DNA of 64,000 nt from Arcicella rigui (GCF_034929435.1 NZ_JAYFUM010000007.1:62001-126000); one strand, 5' to 3'. Counted from the first letter of the stretch, positions 8,251 through 17,992 are shown. Notes: generated by a model from the sequence alone, not told the origin. Program-made: numbers and translations.

Positions 8251-9537
8251 TTAGGCTTTTGATAAATAATTAATAGCTTCTAAAAGCCTGTCTAAATCCT
8301 GCAAAGTAGTGTAAACATGCGGTGTTACTCGTACTCCATCTAATTTTTCCCATTTTACAGGCGTTGTGTGAATTTTATATTTGGCAAACAATTCACTTTC
8401 TATTTTCCCTGCTTCCATTCCTTCAATACTGAAATGCGATAATGCTCCAGAGTACTCTGGTTTCAAGGGCGTATTTAATTTTACTTTTGTGATTTTGCTG
8501 GCTTCTTTTGTCCAATAGGTTTTCAGAAATTGGAGACGTGCTTCTTTGCGTGCATTGCCGATGGCTAATTGGAAATTGAGAGCTTGACCAATGGCTTGTT
8601 CAATCATAAAAGGACGAGTACCCAGATTTTCAAACTTTCGGATATTATCAGAATTAGGTTTATCGTTGGGAATCAAAGGAAAAATTTTACTGATTTTTTC
8701 TTTTTTTACCCAAAGCATTCCCGACCCAATGGGAGCTGAAAGCCATTTATGCAAACTTGTTCCGAAGTAATCGCCCCCTAATTCTGGAATTTTGTACATA
8801 AGATGAGCAAACGAATGAGCTCCATCTATCAATACTTCTATTCCTCGTTTGTGGGCTTCGTCTGCAATGCGTTTTACAGGCATGATTTGCCCGTTCCAGT
8901 TCACGATATGAGTAATATGAACAACTTTGGTTTTGGGCGTCATTTGTTCCACATACTTCTGAACAATCAAATCATTGTTTTCTAAAGGTAAATCTATCTC
9001 AACATAATTTATTTTAATACCCTCTCGTAACTCTCTTTGTCGCCAAGCATGAAGCATATTGGGGTAATCGTACTTACAAAGTACAATTTCGTCGCCACGG
9101 GTCAGTGGAAGCCCTAAAATTACCGTATCCAAAGCCTCAGTGGCATTACGATTGATGGCAATTTCTTCGGAAGAAACACCTGAAAATTTTGCTAAATTTT
9201 CACGTAAAGGTTCACGACCTTGGTCGAGAATACGCCACATGAAATAGCTTGGAGCTTCATTCGCAAATTTGTTGTAACGTTCTACGGCATTTTGGACTAC
9301 TGTTGGCGATGGACTTACTCCTCCGTTATTCAAATTGATAATTTGCGGAGAAACAGTATAAGCTTGCTGAATTTGATACCAAAAATCTTCGTCAGTAGCC
9401 ATCATTTGTGCCGATTTGCTGGGCGAAAATTGTTGAATGGAATGTAAGTCATTGGACGATAGTCCTTTGAAAGTTGGAAGGAGCGAAGTGCCTGCAAGAG
9501 CAGTTACTTGGCTGATGAAGTTACGTCTTGATGTCAT
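8251..9537 (-). CDS. Exported class V aminotransferase-like PLP enzyme
   Basis: 428 aa fold-type I PLP enzyme, close to the isopenicillin-N epimerase/cysteine-desulfurase-like branch of class V. The PLP Lys is probably Lys264 in GTSLHKW; IDGAHSFAH gives the cofactor-binding Asp238. The N terminus MTSRRNFISQVTALAGTSLL is a twin-arginine signal (S-R-R-N-F), implying export of the folded, cofactor-loaded enzyme. Substrate cannot be told from sequence. It is monocistronic, convergent with leuA. Confidence 0.85.
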   Translation of the reverse strand: MTSRRNFISQVTALAGTSLLPTFKGLSSNDLHSIQQFSPSKSAQMMATDEDFWYQIQQAYTVSPQIINLNNGGVSPSPTVVQNAVERYNKFANEAPSYFMWRILDQGREPLRENLAKFSGVSSEEIAINRNATEALDTVILGLPLTRGDEIVLCKYDYPNMLHAWRQRELREGIKINYVEIDLPLENNDLIVQKYVEQMTPKTKVVHITHIVNWNGQIMPVKRIADEAHKRGIEVLIDGAHSFAHLMYKIPELGGDYFGTSLHKWLSAPIGSGMLWVKKEKISKIFPLIPNDKPNSDNIRKFENLGTRPFMIEQAIGQALNFQLAIGNARKEARLQFLKTYWTKEASKITKVKLNTPLKPEYSGALSHFSIEGMEAGKIESELFAKYKIHTTPVKWEKLDGVRVTPHVYTTLQDLDRLLEAINYLSKA

Positions 9538-9601
9538 ATTTAGTTTGTTTTACATAAATATACAAAAGAAATCAACACGAAGTGATGGCGTATAAACACA
9601 A

Positions 9602-9636
9602 AAAAGCCAGTCAAAACAATCCTGACTGGCTTTTTC
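9602..9636 (-). terminator. Terminator of the tolC-macA-like operon
   Basis: A 13-bp perfect stem (9602-9614 with 9624-9636) with a 9-nt loop; on the minus strand it is followed by a T-run. It lies 31 bp past the stop of the adaptor gene. Confidence 0.9.
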
Positions 9637-9666
9637 ATAAACCCTAAACCAAACTAATCTAATGTC

Positions 9667-11052
9667 TTATTTTTTATCTTTTTTAACTTCTTTTTTCGTT
9701 ACTAATTCTCCATCTTTTAGTTTTTTAGAAACTGTTAAGTATGGTCCAGAAATAATGGTTTCGCCTTCTGCTAAACCTGAAAGAATTTCAATGTTTTCAA
9801 AATCTGAAATACCAGTTTTTACTTCTTTCATTTTTGCTTTGTTGTCTTTACCCAAAACAAAAACTACTTCTTTCACTTTTTCTTTCTTAATAACCTTTTG
9901 AAGGTCTTCATTATTGTCTGAATCTTCTTCTTTCTTCACTTCTTCACCATCTTTACCTTCTTTTGCATTTGGGTCACGTGTGGTTACAGAAGCCAAAGGA
10001 ACGGATAAAACACCATTTTTACGGTCGGTGATGATTTCAACAGAGGCCGTCATGCCTGGTTTTAGGGGATAAGAATGTTTTCCAACAATTAAATCTTCAT
10101 AAGACTTACGTAATACTCTTATTTTTACTTCAAACTCTGTAACGGCATCCGCTGAAACAGTAGCTGTGGTACTTCCTAAACCATTTGCCGAACTGGCAAT
10201 TTCATAAACTACCCCTTTGAATTTTCTGCCCGAAGCACTGTATGAATCAACGTCGATAATTACCGTGTCATTCATAGAAACACGGGTAATATCGTTTTCG
10301 TTCACGTTTACACGCACTTCCATTTTATTTAAGTTGGCAATTCTCAATAATTCAGTACCTGCCATTTGCGAAGTTCCTACTACACGCTCGCCTAATTCAA
10401 CATTCAATTTTGAAATTGTTCCGCTTTGTGGAGCATAAATCGTCGTTTTAGTCAAGTTGGCTCTTGCTTCTTTTAAAGCCGCTTCTGAACTTTTTACATT
10501 AAAGGATGCCGCTTGAACATTTGCTTTAGCCGATTCTACATCTTGTTTAGCAACTAAGTATTGAGAATTGTATTGGTCGAAATCTGCATCTGAAATTACT
10601 TTATCATCATGTAATTTTTTGTTACGGTCGTAGTCGATTTTAGCTTTTACTAAACGAGATTCTGCTTGAGACTGAATCGCTTTAGATTGTTCCACAGAAG
10701 CTTTCGACGAATTTACTTGTGCTTCTGCACGAGCTAATAAAGACTCGTAATTATCAGGACGAATTTTTAATAACAATTGTCCTGCTACAACAGAATCACC
10801 TTCACTTACGTACAAACCTACAATCTCACCCGAAACATCTGGCGAAAGTTTTACTTCAATTTCTGGTTGAATTTTTCCAGAAGCAGATACTCGTTCGATG
10901 ATATCAGCTTTTTTAGCTTTGGTGAATTCTACTTCAGTAGAAGGTTCTTTGCCGATAAGTCCCTGTTGTTTTGCAATGATTAGACCAAGGCCTATTATTA
11001 CAATGCTTCCACCTAATATCCACCAGATTTTATTTGAAGATTTCTTTGCCAT
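9667..11052 (-). CDS. Efflux periplasmic adaptor subunit, HlyD/MacA family
   Basis: 461 aa membrane-fusion protein. One N-terminal membrane segment (about residues 9-27) is followed by a barrel-sandwich/lipoyl half (VSGEIVGLYVSEGDSV), a long alpha-helical hairpin (about residues 100-200, heptad-rich, Ala/Lys/Gln), the second lipoyl half (TIYAPQSGTISKLNVELGERV) and beta-barrel and membrane-proximal domains. A charged Lys/Glu insert (about residues 360-400) precedes the last domain and the C-terminal tail is Lys-rich. It is 52 bp downstream of a TolC-family gene, so together they form the periplasmic and outer-membrane parts of an efflux or export pump. No MacB-type ABC or RND pump gene is adjacent. 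Confidence 0.9.
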   Translation of the reverse strand: MAKKSSNKIWWILGGSIVIIGLGLIIAKQQGLIGKEPSTEVEFTKAKKADIIERVSASGKIQPEIEVKLSPDVSGEIVGLYVSEGDSVVAGQLLLKIRPDNYESLLARAEAQVNSSKASVEQSKAIQSQAESRLVKAKIDYDRNKKLHDDKVISDADFDQYNSQYLVAKQDVESAKANVQAASFNVKSSEAALKEARANLTKTTIYAPQSGTISKLNVELGERVVGTSQMAGTELLRIANLNKMEVRVNVNENDITRVSMNDTVIIDVDSYSASGRKFKGVVYEIASSANGLGSTTATVSADAVTEFEVKIRVLRKSYEDLIVGKHSYPLKPGMTASVEIITDRKNGVLSVPLASVTTRDPNAKEGKDGEEVKKEEDSDNNEDLQKVIKKEKVKEVVFVLGKDNKAKMKEVKTGISDFENIEILSGLAEGETIISGPYLTVSKKLKDGELVTKKEVKKDKK

Positions 11053-11104
11053 AATGTTGAGAAAATTGTGTGATTGTAAGTGTGTTTTACCACTTTTTCA
11101 CAAG

Positions 11105-12559
11105 TTAAAAGGTAAGTGGTTTATTTTGATAATAATCTAAAATTTTTGTTCTAAAGATAAAATCATATTTTGCTTGCACTTGGTTGCCACGAGCTTTATC
11201 CAAATTTGTTTTTTGCAAACTATAATTCACAAAGTCGATTGCTCCAGCACCAAATTTACTTTCTGCTGCTCTGAACGATTCTTCCAAAGCTGTTACTTGA
11301 ACTGTAAGAGCATCGTAGCGTTTTGCTGCATTGTTCATATTGGTATAAGCTTGCTCGATATTCTGACGGAGTGTTTGGCGAGCCAACTGTGCCGATAAAT
11401 CTGCGTTATTTTTCTGAATTTTAGCCTGAGCTACACGATTCTTGTTTAAAAAGCGGCTAAAAATTGGAATTGAAGCATTGAAACCAAAACCATAATTAGC
11501 AGTATTTTTCAATTGTTGAAAATAGGCAACTGTTCCGTCTTCAACATATTTAGGTTGTGAAACAATCAAAGGAATATCTTGTCCATTGAAACTTACCGTT
11601 CCTAAATTTGAAGTAGTTGTTCCATCCAAACGATAAGTTTTTTGAGCGTTCGATTGGTTTCCACCAAAGCTTGCTCCAGCCGAAATAGTAGGTAAAAAAC
11701 CAGCTTTAGCAATATCAATTCCTTTCATTGCTCCTTGGATACGTAAATCTGCTGCTAAAATAGTAGGCTGATTTTTTTCTGCAATTTCAAATATCTTAAA
11801 TGGAGAAGCATCATAAGGAACGTTCGTAGCAGGTACAGGTACTGAAAGCCTCTCTACACTAACATCTGTAATATTTTTGTCATTCAATAATTGTAGCAGT
11901 GATAACTTGGCTAAATCTAAAGTACTCTGGTTGTTGATAACCGTAGTTTCTTCTGTTGCCAATTGAGCTTTCAAATCCAGAAGGTTCGATTGTGGTAATG
12001 AACCTGCTTGAACCAATTTTTCAGTACGTTGAATTTGCAAATTGGTGATTTGTGTCTGGCTTTGAGAAATGGTTAAAATATCTTGAGCATTCAGTACATT
12101 TAAGTATGCCAAAACTACTTGCAAAGAAATGTTTTCTTTCATTGCTTGTAAGTCTAACTGTGTTGCTTTTAATAGAATATCGTTTTGAAGAATTGTGTTC
12201 TTTAAAAGAAAACCATTAAAAATAGTAACATTGGCATTGATACTTATACTGTTGTAGTTGATGTTTTTTTCAATATAGGTGTTGGTAAATGGGTCAAGGC
12301 TTCGACCAAAGTTGAACGATTCGTTGATAGAACCTGTGGCACTGGGAAGTTGATTGTTTTTTGATTGTTTCAACTGAATGTCGTTCAGTAAAACTTGGTT
12401 TTCACTTTGTTTGACAGAAATATTATTTTTCAAAGCAATATTTACCGCTTCTTGAAGCGACAATTTAGTTTCGTTGCCACTTGCTTGAATAGCGTTTTGT
12501 GCTTTTCCTTGAAAAGTTAATAATGTAATGCCTGTTAGGATTAGTAATGAGAATTTCAT
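11105..12559 (-). CDS. TolC-family outer membrane efflux protein
   Basis: 484 aa. Signal peptide (residues 1-20, ending FQGKAQ) then two OEP repeats of mainly alpha-helical hairpin: LSLQEAVNIALKNN opens the first, and the C-terminal half has the long helix RQNIEQAYTNMNNAAKRYDAL. FNFGRSLDPFTNTY is a block often seen in Bacteroidota TolC homologues. It forms the outer-membrane channel with the downstream MacA-type adaptor. No promoter matching the full consensus was found upstream. Confidence 0.92.
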   Translation of the reverse strand: MKFSLLILTGITLLTFQGKAQNAIQASGNETKLSLQEAVNIALKNNISVKQSENQVLLNDIQLKQSKNNQLPSATGSINESFNFGRSLDPFTNTYIEKNINYNSISINANVTIFNGFLLKNTILQNDILLKATQLDLQAMKENISLQVVLAYLNVLNAQDILTISQSQTQITNLQIQRTEKLVQAGSLPQSNLLDLKAQLATEETTVINNQSTLDLAKLSLLQLLNDKNITDVSVERLSVPVPATNVPYDASPFKIFEIAEKNQPTILAADLRIQGAMKGIDIAKAGFLPTISAGASFGGNQSNAQKTYRLDGTTTSNLGTVSFNGQDIPLIVSQPKYVEDGTVAYFQQLKNTANYGFGFNASIPIFSRFLNKNRVAQAKIQKNNADLSAQLARQTLRQNIEQAYTNMNNAAKRYDALTVQVTALEESFRAAESKFGAGAIDFVNYSLQKTNLDKARGNQVQAKYDFIFRTKILDYYQNKPLTF

Positions 12560-12782
12560 AATTCTTATAATTTATGTTTCAATGTTACGAATGATTTTTG
12601 GGGCTTTAAAAAAAATTAGGATAAACGGCTACGATACTATGATAAAAGGGAAAATGGAATTGCCTCTTAAAATTTTCAGAATGAAGCCTTTAGCCAGAAT
12701 CTTTTTTTATAGGAAATCCTCAAGTAATATGCCATTGAAATTAATTGCTTGATAAACAGGATTTTAAAGTAATTGTATAAAT

Positions 12783-12812
12783 AAAAAAGTGTACGTTTTC
12801 GTACACTTTTTT
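12783..12812 (-). terminator. Terminator after the VanX-like dipeptidase gene
   Basis: A 13-bp perfect stem (12783-12795 with 12800-12812) around a TTTT loop, with A/T runs on both sides. It lies downstream of the dipeptidase stop on the minus strand. The rest of the 12560-12847 gap shows no convincing gene. Confidence 0.93.
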
Positions 12813-12847
12813 ATTAAAATCGAACGATTCTTATTTTGAATCTTAGT

Positions 12848-13582
12848 TTACTCGATAATTCTATACAATTGTTTGGCTTCGTTGCGAGAAACGGCGTTGA
12901 AATGCCACCATTCATAGTCGATAGGCATATAGCCAACGGCTTTCATTACACTGCGTAATAACTTGCGGTTGGCAATTTGCTTTGAACTTAATTTTTTCTT
13001 TGCCAGAAAGTAGGCTTCTTTGGTTGGATAGGCCAATTCCCCGAAATAATCATATTTTGTACCCATGTCCAAGGGTTTTCCGTCGGCAGTGGCAATGGTT
13101 AAATCCACGGCACTTCCATAATTATGAATCGAACCTTTTGCAGGATTTGAAACATATTTTTCACGTTCTTTTACCGAATATTGAGAAAGTGTATTCCAAA
13201 GAATTTTTTGAATACTCAGCGGGCGACCGCCATCATAAACCAAAAGCCTGTAATTGGGGTGTTCTTGTTGAAGTAATTCATTGGCTTCTTTGAGCATATT
13301 GGCAGGGCGTTTTTGCATAAAACAATTATTAATACAGCCATAAACATCCTTTCCAACAAAATTATCTGTGCTTGAATACTTCAATTCGACCAAAATTGTA
13401 GGGTCAATTTCTTTGATATTTACTAAGCCTTGTTGAGCCATCTTTTGTTCGTACTCACAAGTATAAATCGTTTTTTGCTTAGAGGTTTTACTGTTTTTCT
13501 TACGATTTGGAATATCTCTATTGGCTAAAAGCGGTGAAGAAATGATTAAAAAAAGTAAGACATTCAAAATTTGTTTTCTCAT
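12848..13582 (-). CDS. M15-family D-alanyl-D-alanine dipeptidase (VanX/DdpX-like), exported
   Basis: 244 aa. Zn metallopeptidase of family M15D that hydrolyses D-Ala-D-Ala dipeptides. Zn-binding blocks SIHNYGSAVDLT (H-x6-D) and EWWHF are intact, and DGGRPLSIQ provides the conserved Arg region. The ATG at 13582 is chosen over an upstream one at 13654 because it begins a clean signal peptide (MRKQILNVLLFLIISSPLLA). The signal peptide suggests a periplasmic role in peptidoglycan-fragment recycling rather than the cytoplasmic vancomycin-resistance role; no van genes are near. Confidence 0.88.
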   Translation of the reverse strand: MRKQILNVLLFLIISSPLLANRDIPNRKKNSKTSKQKTIYTCEYEQKMAQQGLVNIKEIDPTILVELKYSSTDNFVGKDVYGCINNCFMQKRPANMLKEANELLQQEHPNYRLLVYDGGRPLSIQKILWNTLSQYSVKEREKYVSNPAKGSIHNYGSAVDLTIATADGKPLDMGTKYDYFGELAYPTKEAYFLAKKKLSSKQIANRKLLRSVMKAVGYMPIDYEWWHFNAVSRNEAKQLYRIIE

Positions 13583-13747
13583 ATTTTTGATGTTCATTAA
13601 AGAATAAAACATAAATTTAAGGGTGAATTTCTTTGAATATTGAAAATATTTCATTTTGTGCTTTTAATACTTCTATTTTCAAATCGCAAAGCAATTCGCC
13701 GCCCGATTCAAATTATCAATATTACGCTCATCAAATTTTGTTGAAAC

Positions 13748-14983
13748 ATGGCTTTAAATTACCTCTGGATTGCTTTTTTTATGATTGCTTTTGTTGTGGC
13801 ACTCATCAAACTGATTTTTACGGGCGACACCGAAATTTTTAAATTAATCATTGATGGAATGTTTGATTCTTCCGAAGTAGCAGTCATGAAAATTGCCTTG
13901 CCTTTGGCTGGCGTGATGACTTTCTTCATGGGTTTGTTGAACATTGGCGAGCGTGCTGGGGCAATTAACTTTTTGGCTCGTTTGGTTGGCCCATTTTTCA
14001 ATCGTTTATTTCCTGAAATTCCTAAAAATCACCCTGCCAATGGACAGATGATTATGAATTTCTCTGCCAATATGCTTGGTTTAGATAATGCTGCCACGCC
14101 TTTTGGACTAAAAGCGATGCAGAGTTTACAAGAATTGAATCCAAGTAAAGACGTTGCCTCTAATGCCCAAATTATGTTTATGGTTTTGCATAGTGCTGGA
14201 CCAGTTTTGATTCCCCTCAGTATTATGGCACAGCGTTCGATTTATGGTGCGGCTGATGCTTCGGATATTTTTATTCCTTGTCTGATTGCTACTTATGTGG
14301 CTACGGTTACAGGTTTACTTTTTGTAGCGATTCGACAGAAAATCAATTTGTTTGATAAAGTAATTATTTCATGGTTAGGTGGGATTTCCTTATTTATCGG
14401 CTTGGTACTTTGGTATTTTTCAAGTATTCCGAAAGAGCAAATTGAAGTAGTGTCAAAAGTAGCTTCCAACCTTATTTTATTTACGTTTATTATTTCATTT
14501 TTATTGGGAGCTGTACGCAAAAAAGTAGATGTTTTTAGTGCTTTTATAGAAGGGGCAAAAGGAGGTTTTGAGACTTCGGTAAAAATTATTCCTTATTTGG
14601 TGGCAATGTTGGTTGCAATTGGAGCTTTACGCAATTCTGGTGCTTTAACTTGGGTGGTTGATGGAATGAAGTTCGTTTTCTCTTTAACGGGAATGAATAC
14701 CGATTTCACAGACGCTTTGCCAACGGCTTTGATGCACCCTTTGAGCGGTGGAGGTTCAAGAGCGATGATGATTGATACCATGAAAACGTTCGGTGCAGAT
14801 TCTTTTGCTGGACGTTTGTCATGTGTTTTTCAAGGCTCTTCTGATACGATTTTTTATGTTTTGGCTTTGTACTTTGGCTCGGTAAATATCAAAAATACAC
14901 GTTACACGCTTTGGGCTGGTCTAACAGCCGATTTAGTGAGCGTTATTACTTCTATTTGGGTGAGCTATATTTTCTTTCATTAA
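13748..14983 (+). CDS. Nucleoside-recognition (Gate) domain membrane protein, SpmA-SpmB fusion type
   Basis: 411 aa integral membrane protein with about nine hydrophobic segments in two Gate-domain halves. The first half has NFSANMLGLDNAATPFGLKAMQ, the second GGFETSVKIIPYLVAMLVAIGALR and MHPLSGGGSRAMM, blocks typical of spore maturation proteins A and B fused in one chain. Non-sporulating Bacteroidota carry such fusions; transport or channel function is presumed but the substrate is not established. It is single, with a repeat-filled gap after it. Confidence 0.85.
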   Translation: MALNYLWIAFFMIAFVVALIKLIFTGDTEIFKLIIDGMFDSSEVAVMKIALPLAGVMTFFMGLLNIGERAGAINFLARLVGPFFNRLFPEIPKNHPANGQMIMNFSANMLGLDNAATPFGLKAMQSLQELNPSKDVASNAQIMFMVLHSAGPVLIPLSIMAQRSIYGAADASDIFIPCLIATYVATVTGLLFVAIRQKINLFDKVIISWLGGISLFIGLVLWYFSSIPKEQIEVVSKVASNLILFTFIISFLLGAVRKKVDVFSAFIEGAKGGFETSVKIIPYLVAMLVAIGALRNSGALTWVVDGMKFVFSLTGMNTDFTDALPTALMHPLSGGGSRAMMIDTMKTFGADSFAGRLSCVFQGSSDTIFYVLALYFGSVNIKNTRYTLWAGLTADLVSVITSIWVSYIFFH

Positions 14984-14993
14984 TGATTAGCCC

Positions 14994-15200
14994 TGAGCTT
15001 TGAGAAATGAGCTTTGAGCTTTTGAAGCAAGACGTTTGAAGACTTTAGGATTTTAGACTTTAGGACTTTAAGATACAAGATTGATGTACATTCTGTTTCT
15101 AAAATCTTTAATCTAATAATCCTAAAGGCCTAAATCTTGCATCTAAAATCTTGTATCTTGTTTCTTATGTCTTAAAGTCTAACATCCTAAAGTCTTTACG
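14994..15200. repeat. Compound inverted array: heptamers plus 15-nt-period repeats
   Basis: Four heptamers (TGAGCTT, TGAGAAA, TGAGCTT, TGAGCTT; 14994-15021) stand beside a 15-nt-period repeat built from GACTTTA and GGATTTTA (15041-15084). Reverse-complement copies of the second type fill about 15098-15197, making a large imperfect hairpin that runs to the start of the next gene. Having both repeat types side by side is otherwise seen only inside the second nuoI gene of this window. Confidence 0.8.
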
Positions 15201-15204
15201 AAAA

Positions 15205-16815
15205 ATGAAAACAAAACTCTACTTCTACACAATTCTACATTTACGTCCGAAGCAAATATTTTATCAACTGTATTATCGGACAAAACGCTTGGTTAGAAAA
15301 ATACTTCGCTGGCAATATCCCAAAACGATTGAAACGAAAAGTTTTAGTTTACATTTACAAGCATCAATTCCTGCTAAAAAGACATATTTCTCAACCGAAA
15401 AACGTTTTATCTTTCTGAATCAATCCAAGTATTTTAAAGAAGCCATCGACTGGAATGATGAAAAATCTTTCGGAAAATTATGGACATATCAGCTAAATTA
15501 TTTTGACTTTCTGCATCAAAAAGACTTATCCAAAGAAGACGGCTTGGCTCTGATTAATACTTTTATCAATACTTCAAACCTCAGCACAGGTTTAGAACCT
15601 TATCCGATTTCTTTGAGAGGCATCAATTGGATAAAATTTTTGACTTACCATCAAATTCAAGAACCCAAAATAGATGCTTTTTTGATGGCTCATTATCGTA
15701 TTTTGAGTAAAAATCTGGAGTACCACATTTTAGGAAATCACTTATTGGAAAATGCGTTTTCTTTACTTTTTGCCGCTTATTATTTTAGAGATAAGTACTT
15801 TCTGAAAATTGCTACCAAGCTTTTGAAAAAAGAACTAAAAGAACAGATTTTAGCCGATGGCGGACATTTTGAATTATCGCCCATGTATCACCAAATCGTA
15901 CTCTTTCGTTTGCTCGACAGCTTGAATTTGGTGAAAAATAATCCTGATTTTAGCGAGTACTTTCTAAATGAATTATTGAAAGATTACGTTCAAAAAATGC
16001 TTGATTTTTTGGCAGTCATAACTTTTGAAAATGGCGATATTCCTTTGGTAAATGATTCCGCTCAAAATTTTGCACCCAATACTGCTGAACTTTTAGCGTT
16101 CGCCAAAAGCTTAAATTTATTGCCCAAACCTACTAAAATTAAAGAAAGCGGTTATCGAAAATTTCAGAAAGCTACTTATGAATTGTTTGTCGATGTAGCT
16201 GAAATTTCTCCCAAGTATTTATCTGCACACGCTCATTCCGATACTTTTAATTTCATCTTGTACATTCGTGGAAAGCCTTTTATTGTGGATACTGGTACTT
16301 CTACTTATCAGTTTGCAGAAAGGCGACAGCAGGAACGTTCGACTACGGCACATAATACCGTTCAAATTGGAGATTTTGAACAATCGGAAATTTGGAGTAT
16401 TTTTAGAGTAGCGAGGCGAGCGAAACCAAAAATTTTATCAGAATCAGAAAATCATATTTCGGCTTCGTACAACGGCTATCAGCGTTTGGGAATTGTTCAT
16501 CAAAGAGATTTTTGGATAGAAAAACAACAAATTACCATTCGTGATACAATACTTGGGAATGAGAATTTTCCAGCAAAAGCATTTTTACACTTTTACCCCA
16601 ACATCGAAATTAAGCTTACTGAAAATATACTTTCAACCGATTTCGCTACAATTATATTTTCAGAAAACCTCGAAATTACGCTTACGGATTATTTATTAGC
16701 CGAAGAATTTAATGTACTCAAACCAGCCAAATTAGCGATTATACACTTTAAAAAAGAATTAACTACAACAATTAAATTCCATAAAGCTTATGAAAATCCT
16801 CGTCCTAAGTTTTAA
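15205..16815 (+). CDS. Heparinase II/III-family protein
   Basis: 536 aa. An N-terminal alpha-helical toroid (region of LWTYQLNYFDFL, then GILRGINW-like SLRGINWIKF) and a C-terminal beta-sandwich with HAHSDTFNFILYIRGKPFIVDTGTSTY and TTAHNTVQIG match the heparinase II/III family, polysaccharide lyases acting on uronate-containing glycans. The ATG at 15205 is used; an earlier in-frame ATG at 15151 would translate repeat DNA. No signal peptide is evident, and such proteins are common in capsule/exopolysaccharide loci, so it may process the local polysaccharide. Its 3' end overlaps the next gene by 26 bp. Confidence 0.87.
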   Translation: MKTKLYFYTILHLRPKQIFYQLYYRTKRLVRKILRWQYPKTIETKSFSLHLQASIPAKKTYFSTEKRFIFLNQSKYFKEAIDWNDEKSFGKLWTYQLNYFDFLHQKDLSKEDGLALINTFINTSNLSTGLEPYPISLRGINWIKFLTYHQIQEPKIDAFLMAHYRILSKNLEYHILGNHLLENAFSLLFAAYYFRDKYFLKIATKLLKKELKEQILADGGHFELSPMYHQIVLFRLLDSLNLVKNNPDFSEYFLNELLKDYVQKMLDFLAVITFENGDIPLVNDSAQNFAPNTAELLAFAKSLNLLPKPTKIKESGYRKFQKATYELFVDVAEISPKYLSAHAHSDTFNFILYIRGKPFIVDTGTSTYQFAERRQQERSTTAHNTVQIGDFEQSEIWSIFRVARRAKPKILSESENHISASYNGYQRLGIVHQRDFWIEKQQITIRDTILGNENFPAKAFLHFYPNIEIKLTENILSTDFATIIFSENLEITLTDYLLAEEFNVLKPAKLAIIHFKKELTTTIKFHKAYENPRPKF

Positions 16816-17992
16816 TTTTCAGCCAGATTTATGTGCAGGTTCGTTCAGAAGTACTGCATTGGTTCAAGCTCTTCAAACAAAAATTACTTCAACAGATTCT
16901 ATTGAAGTACTCACGACTACGCCAAATCGCTATCACAGTTTCAGCAATCAAGCCCCAGTTTTCGAGCAAAAGGATAATTTAATCATTCGCAGAATTCCTT
17001 TGCCGCCACATAAAAACAGCATTTTCGGGCAAATTTTTGCCTTTACATTTTATGCAAAATCGGTACTGAAATATACCCGAAAATATGATTATACTTTGAT
17101 TTACGCTTCTTCGTCTCGACTTTTCACGGCTTTACTCGGAGCGATAATTGCTCGCCGAAAACCAACTTTACTTTTTCTTGACATCAGAGATATTTTTTCA
17201 GAAGCAGTTTTAGAAGCTTTTCAAAATCCTGTTCTCAAGTTTTTAATGAAAGTATTTCTTGTACCAATCTTGAAAATGATTGAAAAATTTAGCGTCAACA
17301 CTGCTCAACATCTCAATCTTGTTTCAGAAGCTTTTGCAGATAATTTTAAATACTTCAAGGGAAATGTTAGCTATTTTACGAATGGAATTGATGAAGTATT
17401 TTTAAAATATAATTTTCAGCTTACTATTCAAAATCAGCCACAAATTATTACTTATGCAGGAAATATTGGCAATGGACAAGGTTTGGAGAAAATTATTCCA
17501 GCAGCAGCGAAAGCTTTGGAAGGGAAGTATATTTTCAACATCATCGGTGATGGCAATACCAAAAAATTGTTGGAAGAAAAACTAAATCTTCTGAATGTAA
17601 ATAATGTCAATTTGTTTAAGCCAGTCAGTCAGGAAATGTTGATTAACTTTTATCAGAAAAGCGATTTTTTGTTTTTGCACCTGAACGACGCTAAAGCCTT
17701 TGAAAAAGTATTGCCATCAAAGATTTTTGAATACGGAGCAACTAACAAAACGATTATTGCAGGTGTAAATGGTTTTGCGAGAAATTTCATCGAAAAAAAT
17801 GTAGCAAATGTAATACTTTTTAAACCTTGTGATGTGGAAAATTTGCTTGAAAAATTAGAAAATCACCGTTTTTCAACCGTAAATCGAAGTGATTTTATAG
17901 AAAAATTTGGTCGAAGAACACTGATGGACGAAATGGCAAAAATCATTTTAGCAATGATTCATTCGCCTAACATTGAAAAAAATGTAGTATAA
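16790..17992 (+). CDS. Glycosyltransferase, family 4-like (WbuB type)
   Basis: 400 aa GT-B enzyme. The N-terminal Rossmann half starts KILVLSFNFQPDLCAGSFRS, and the C-terminal half has ITYAGNIGNGQGLEKIIPA and the nucleotide-sugar region KVLPSKIFEYGATNKTIIAG with the conserved E. It probably transfers a sugar onto a lipid-linked intermediate at the cytoplasmic face of the inner membrane. It overlaps the heparinase-like gene by 26 bp, so they are expressed together. Donor and acceptor are unknown. Confidence 0.85.
   Translation: MKILVLSFNFQPDLCAGSFRSTALVQALQTKITSTDSIEVLTTTPNRYHSFSNQAPVFEQKDNLIIRRIPLPPHKNSIFGQIFAFTFYAKSVLKYTRKYDYTLIYASSSRLFTALLGAIIARRKPTLLFLDIRDIFSEAVLEAFQNPVLKFLMKVFLVPILKMIEKFSVNTAQHLNLVSEAFADNFKYFKGNVSYFTNGIDEVFLKYNFQLTIQNQPQIITYAGNIGNGQGLEKIIPAAAKALEGKYIFNIIGDGNTKKLLEEKLNLLNVNNVNLFKPVSQEMLINFYQKSDFLFLHLNDAKAFEKVLPSKIFEYGATNKTIIAGVNGFARNFIEKNVANVILFKPCDVENLLEKLENHRFSTVNRSDFIEKFGRRTLMDEMAKIILAMIHSPNIEKNVV

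Noticed and set aside
12528..12752. 74-codon plus-strand frame overlapping the start of the TolC gene
   Set aside because: Composition is typical of AT-rich intergenic DNA and it overlaps the tolC start region on the opposite strand; no family features.
12848..13582. VanX-like dipeptidase as part of a vancomycin-resistance cluster
   Set aside because: No VanH, VanA-type ligase or VanRS genes are near, and a signal peptide places it in the periplasm, unlike VanX.
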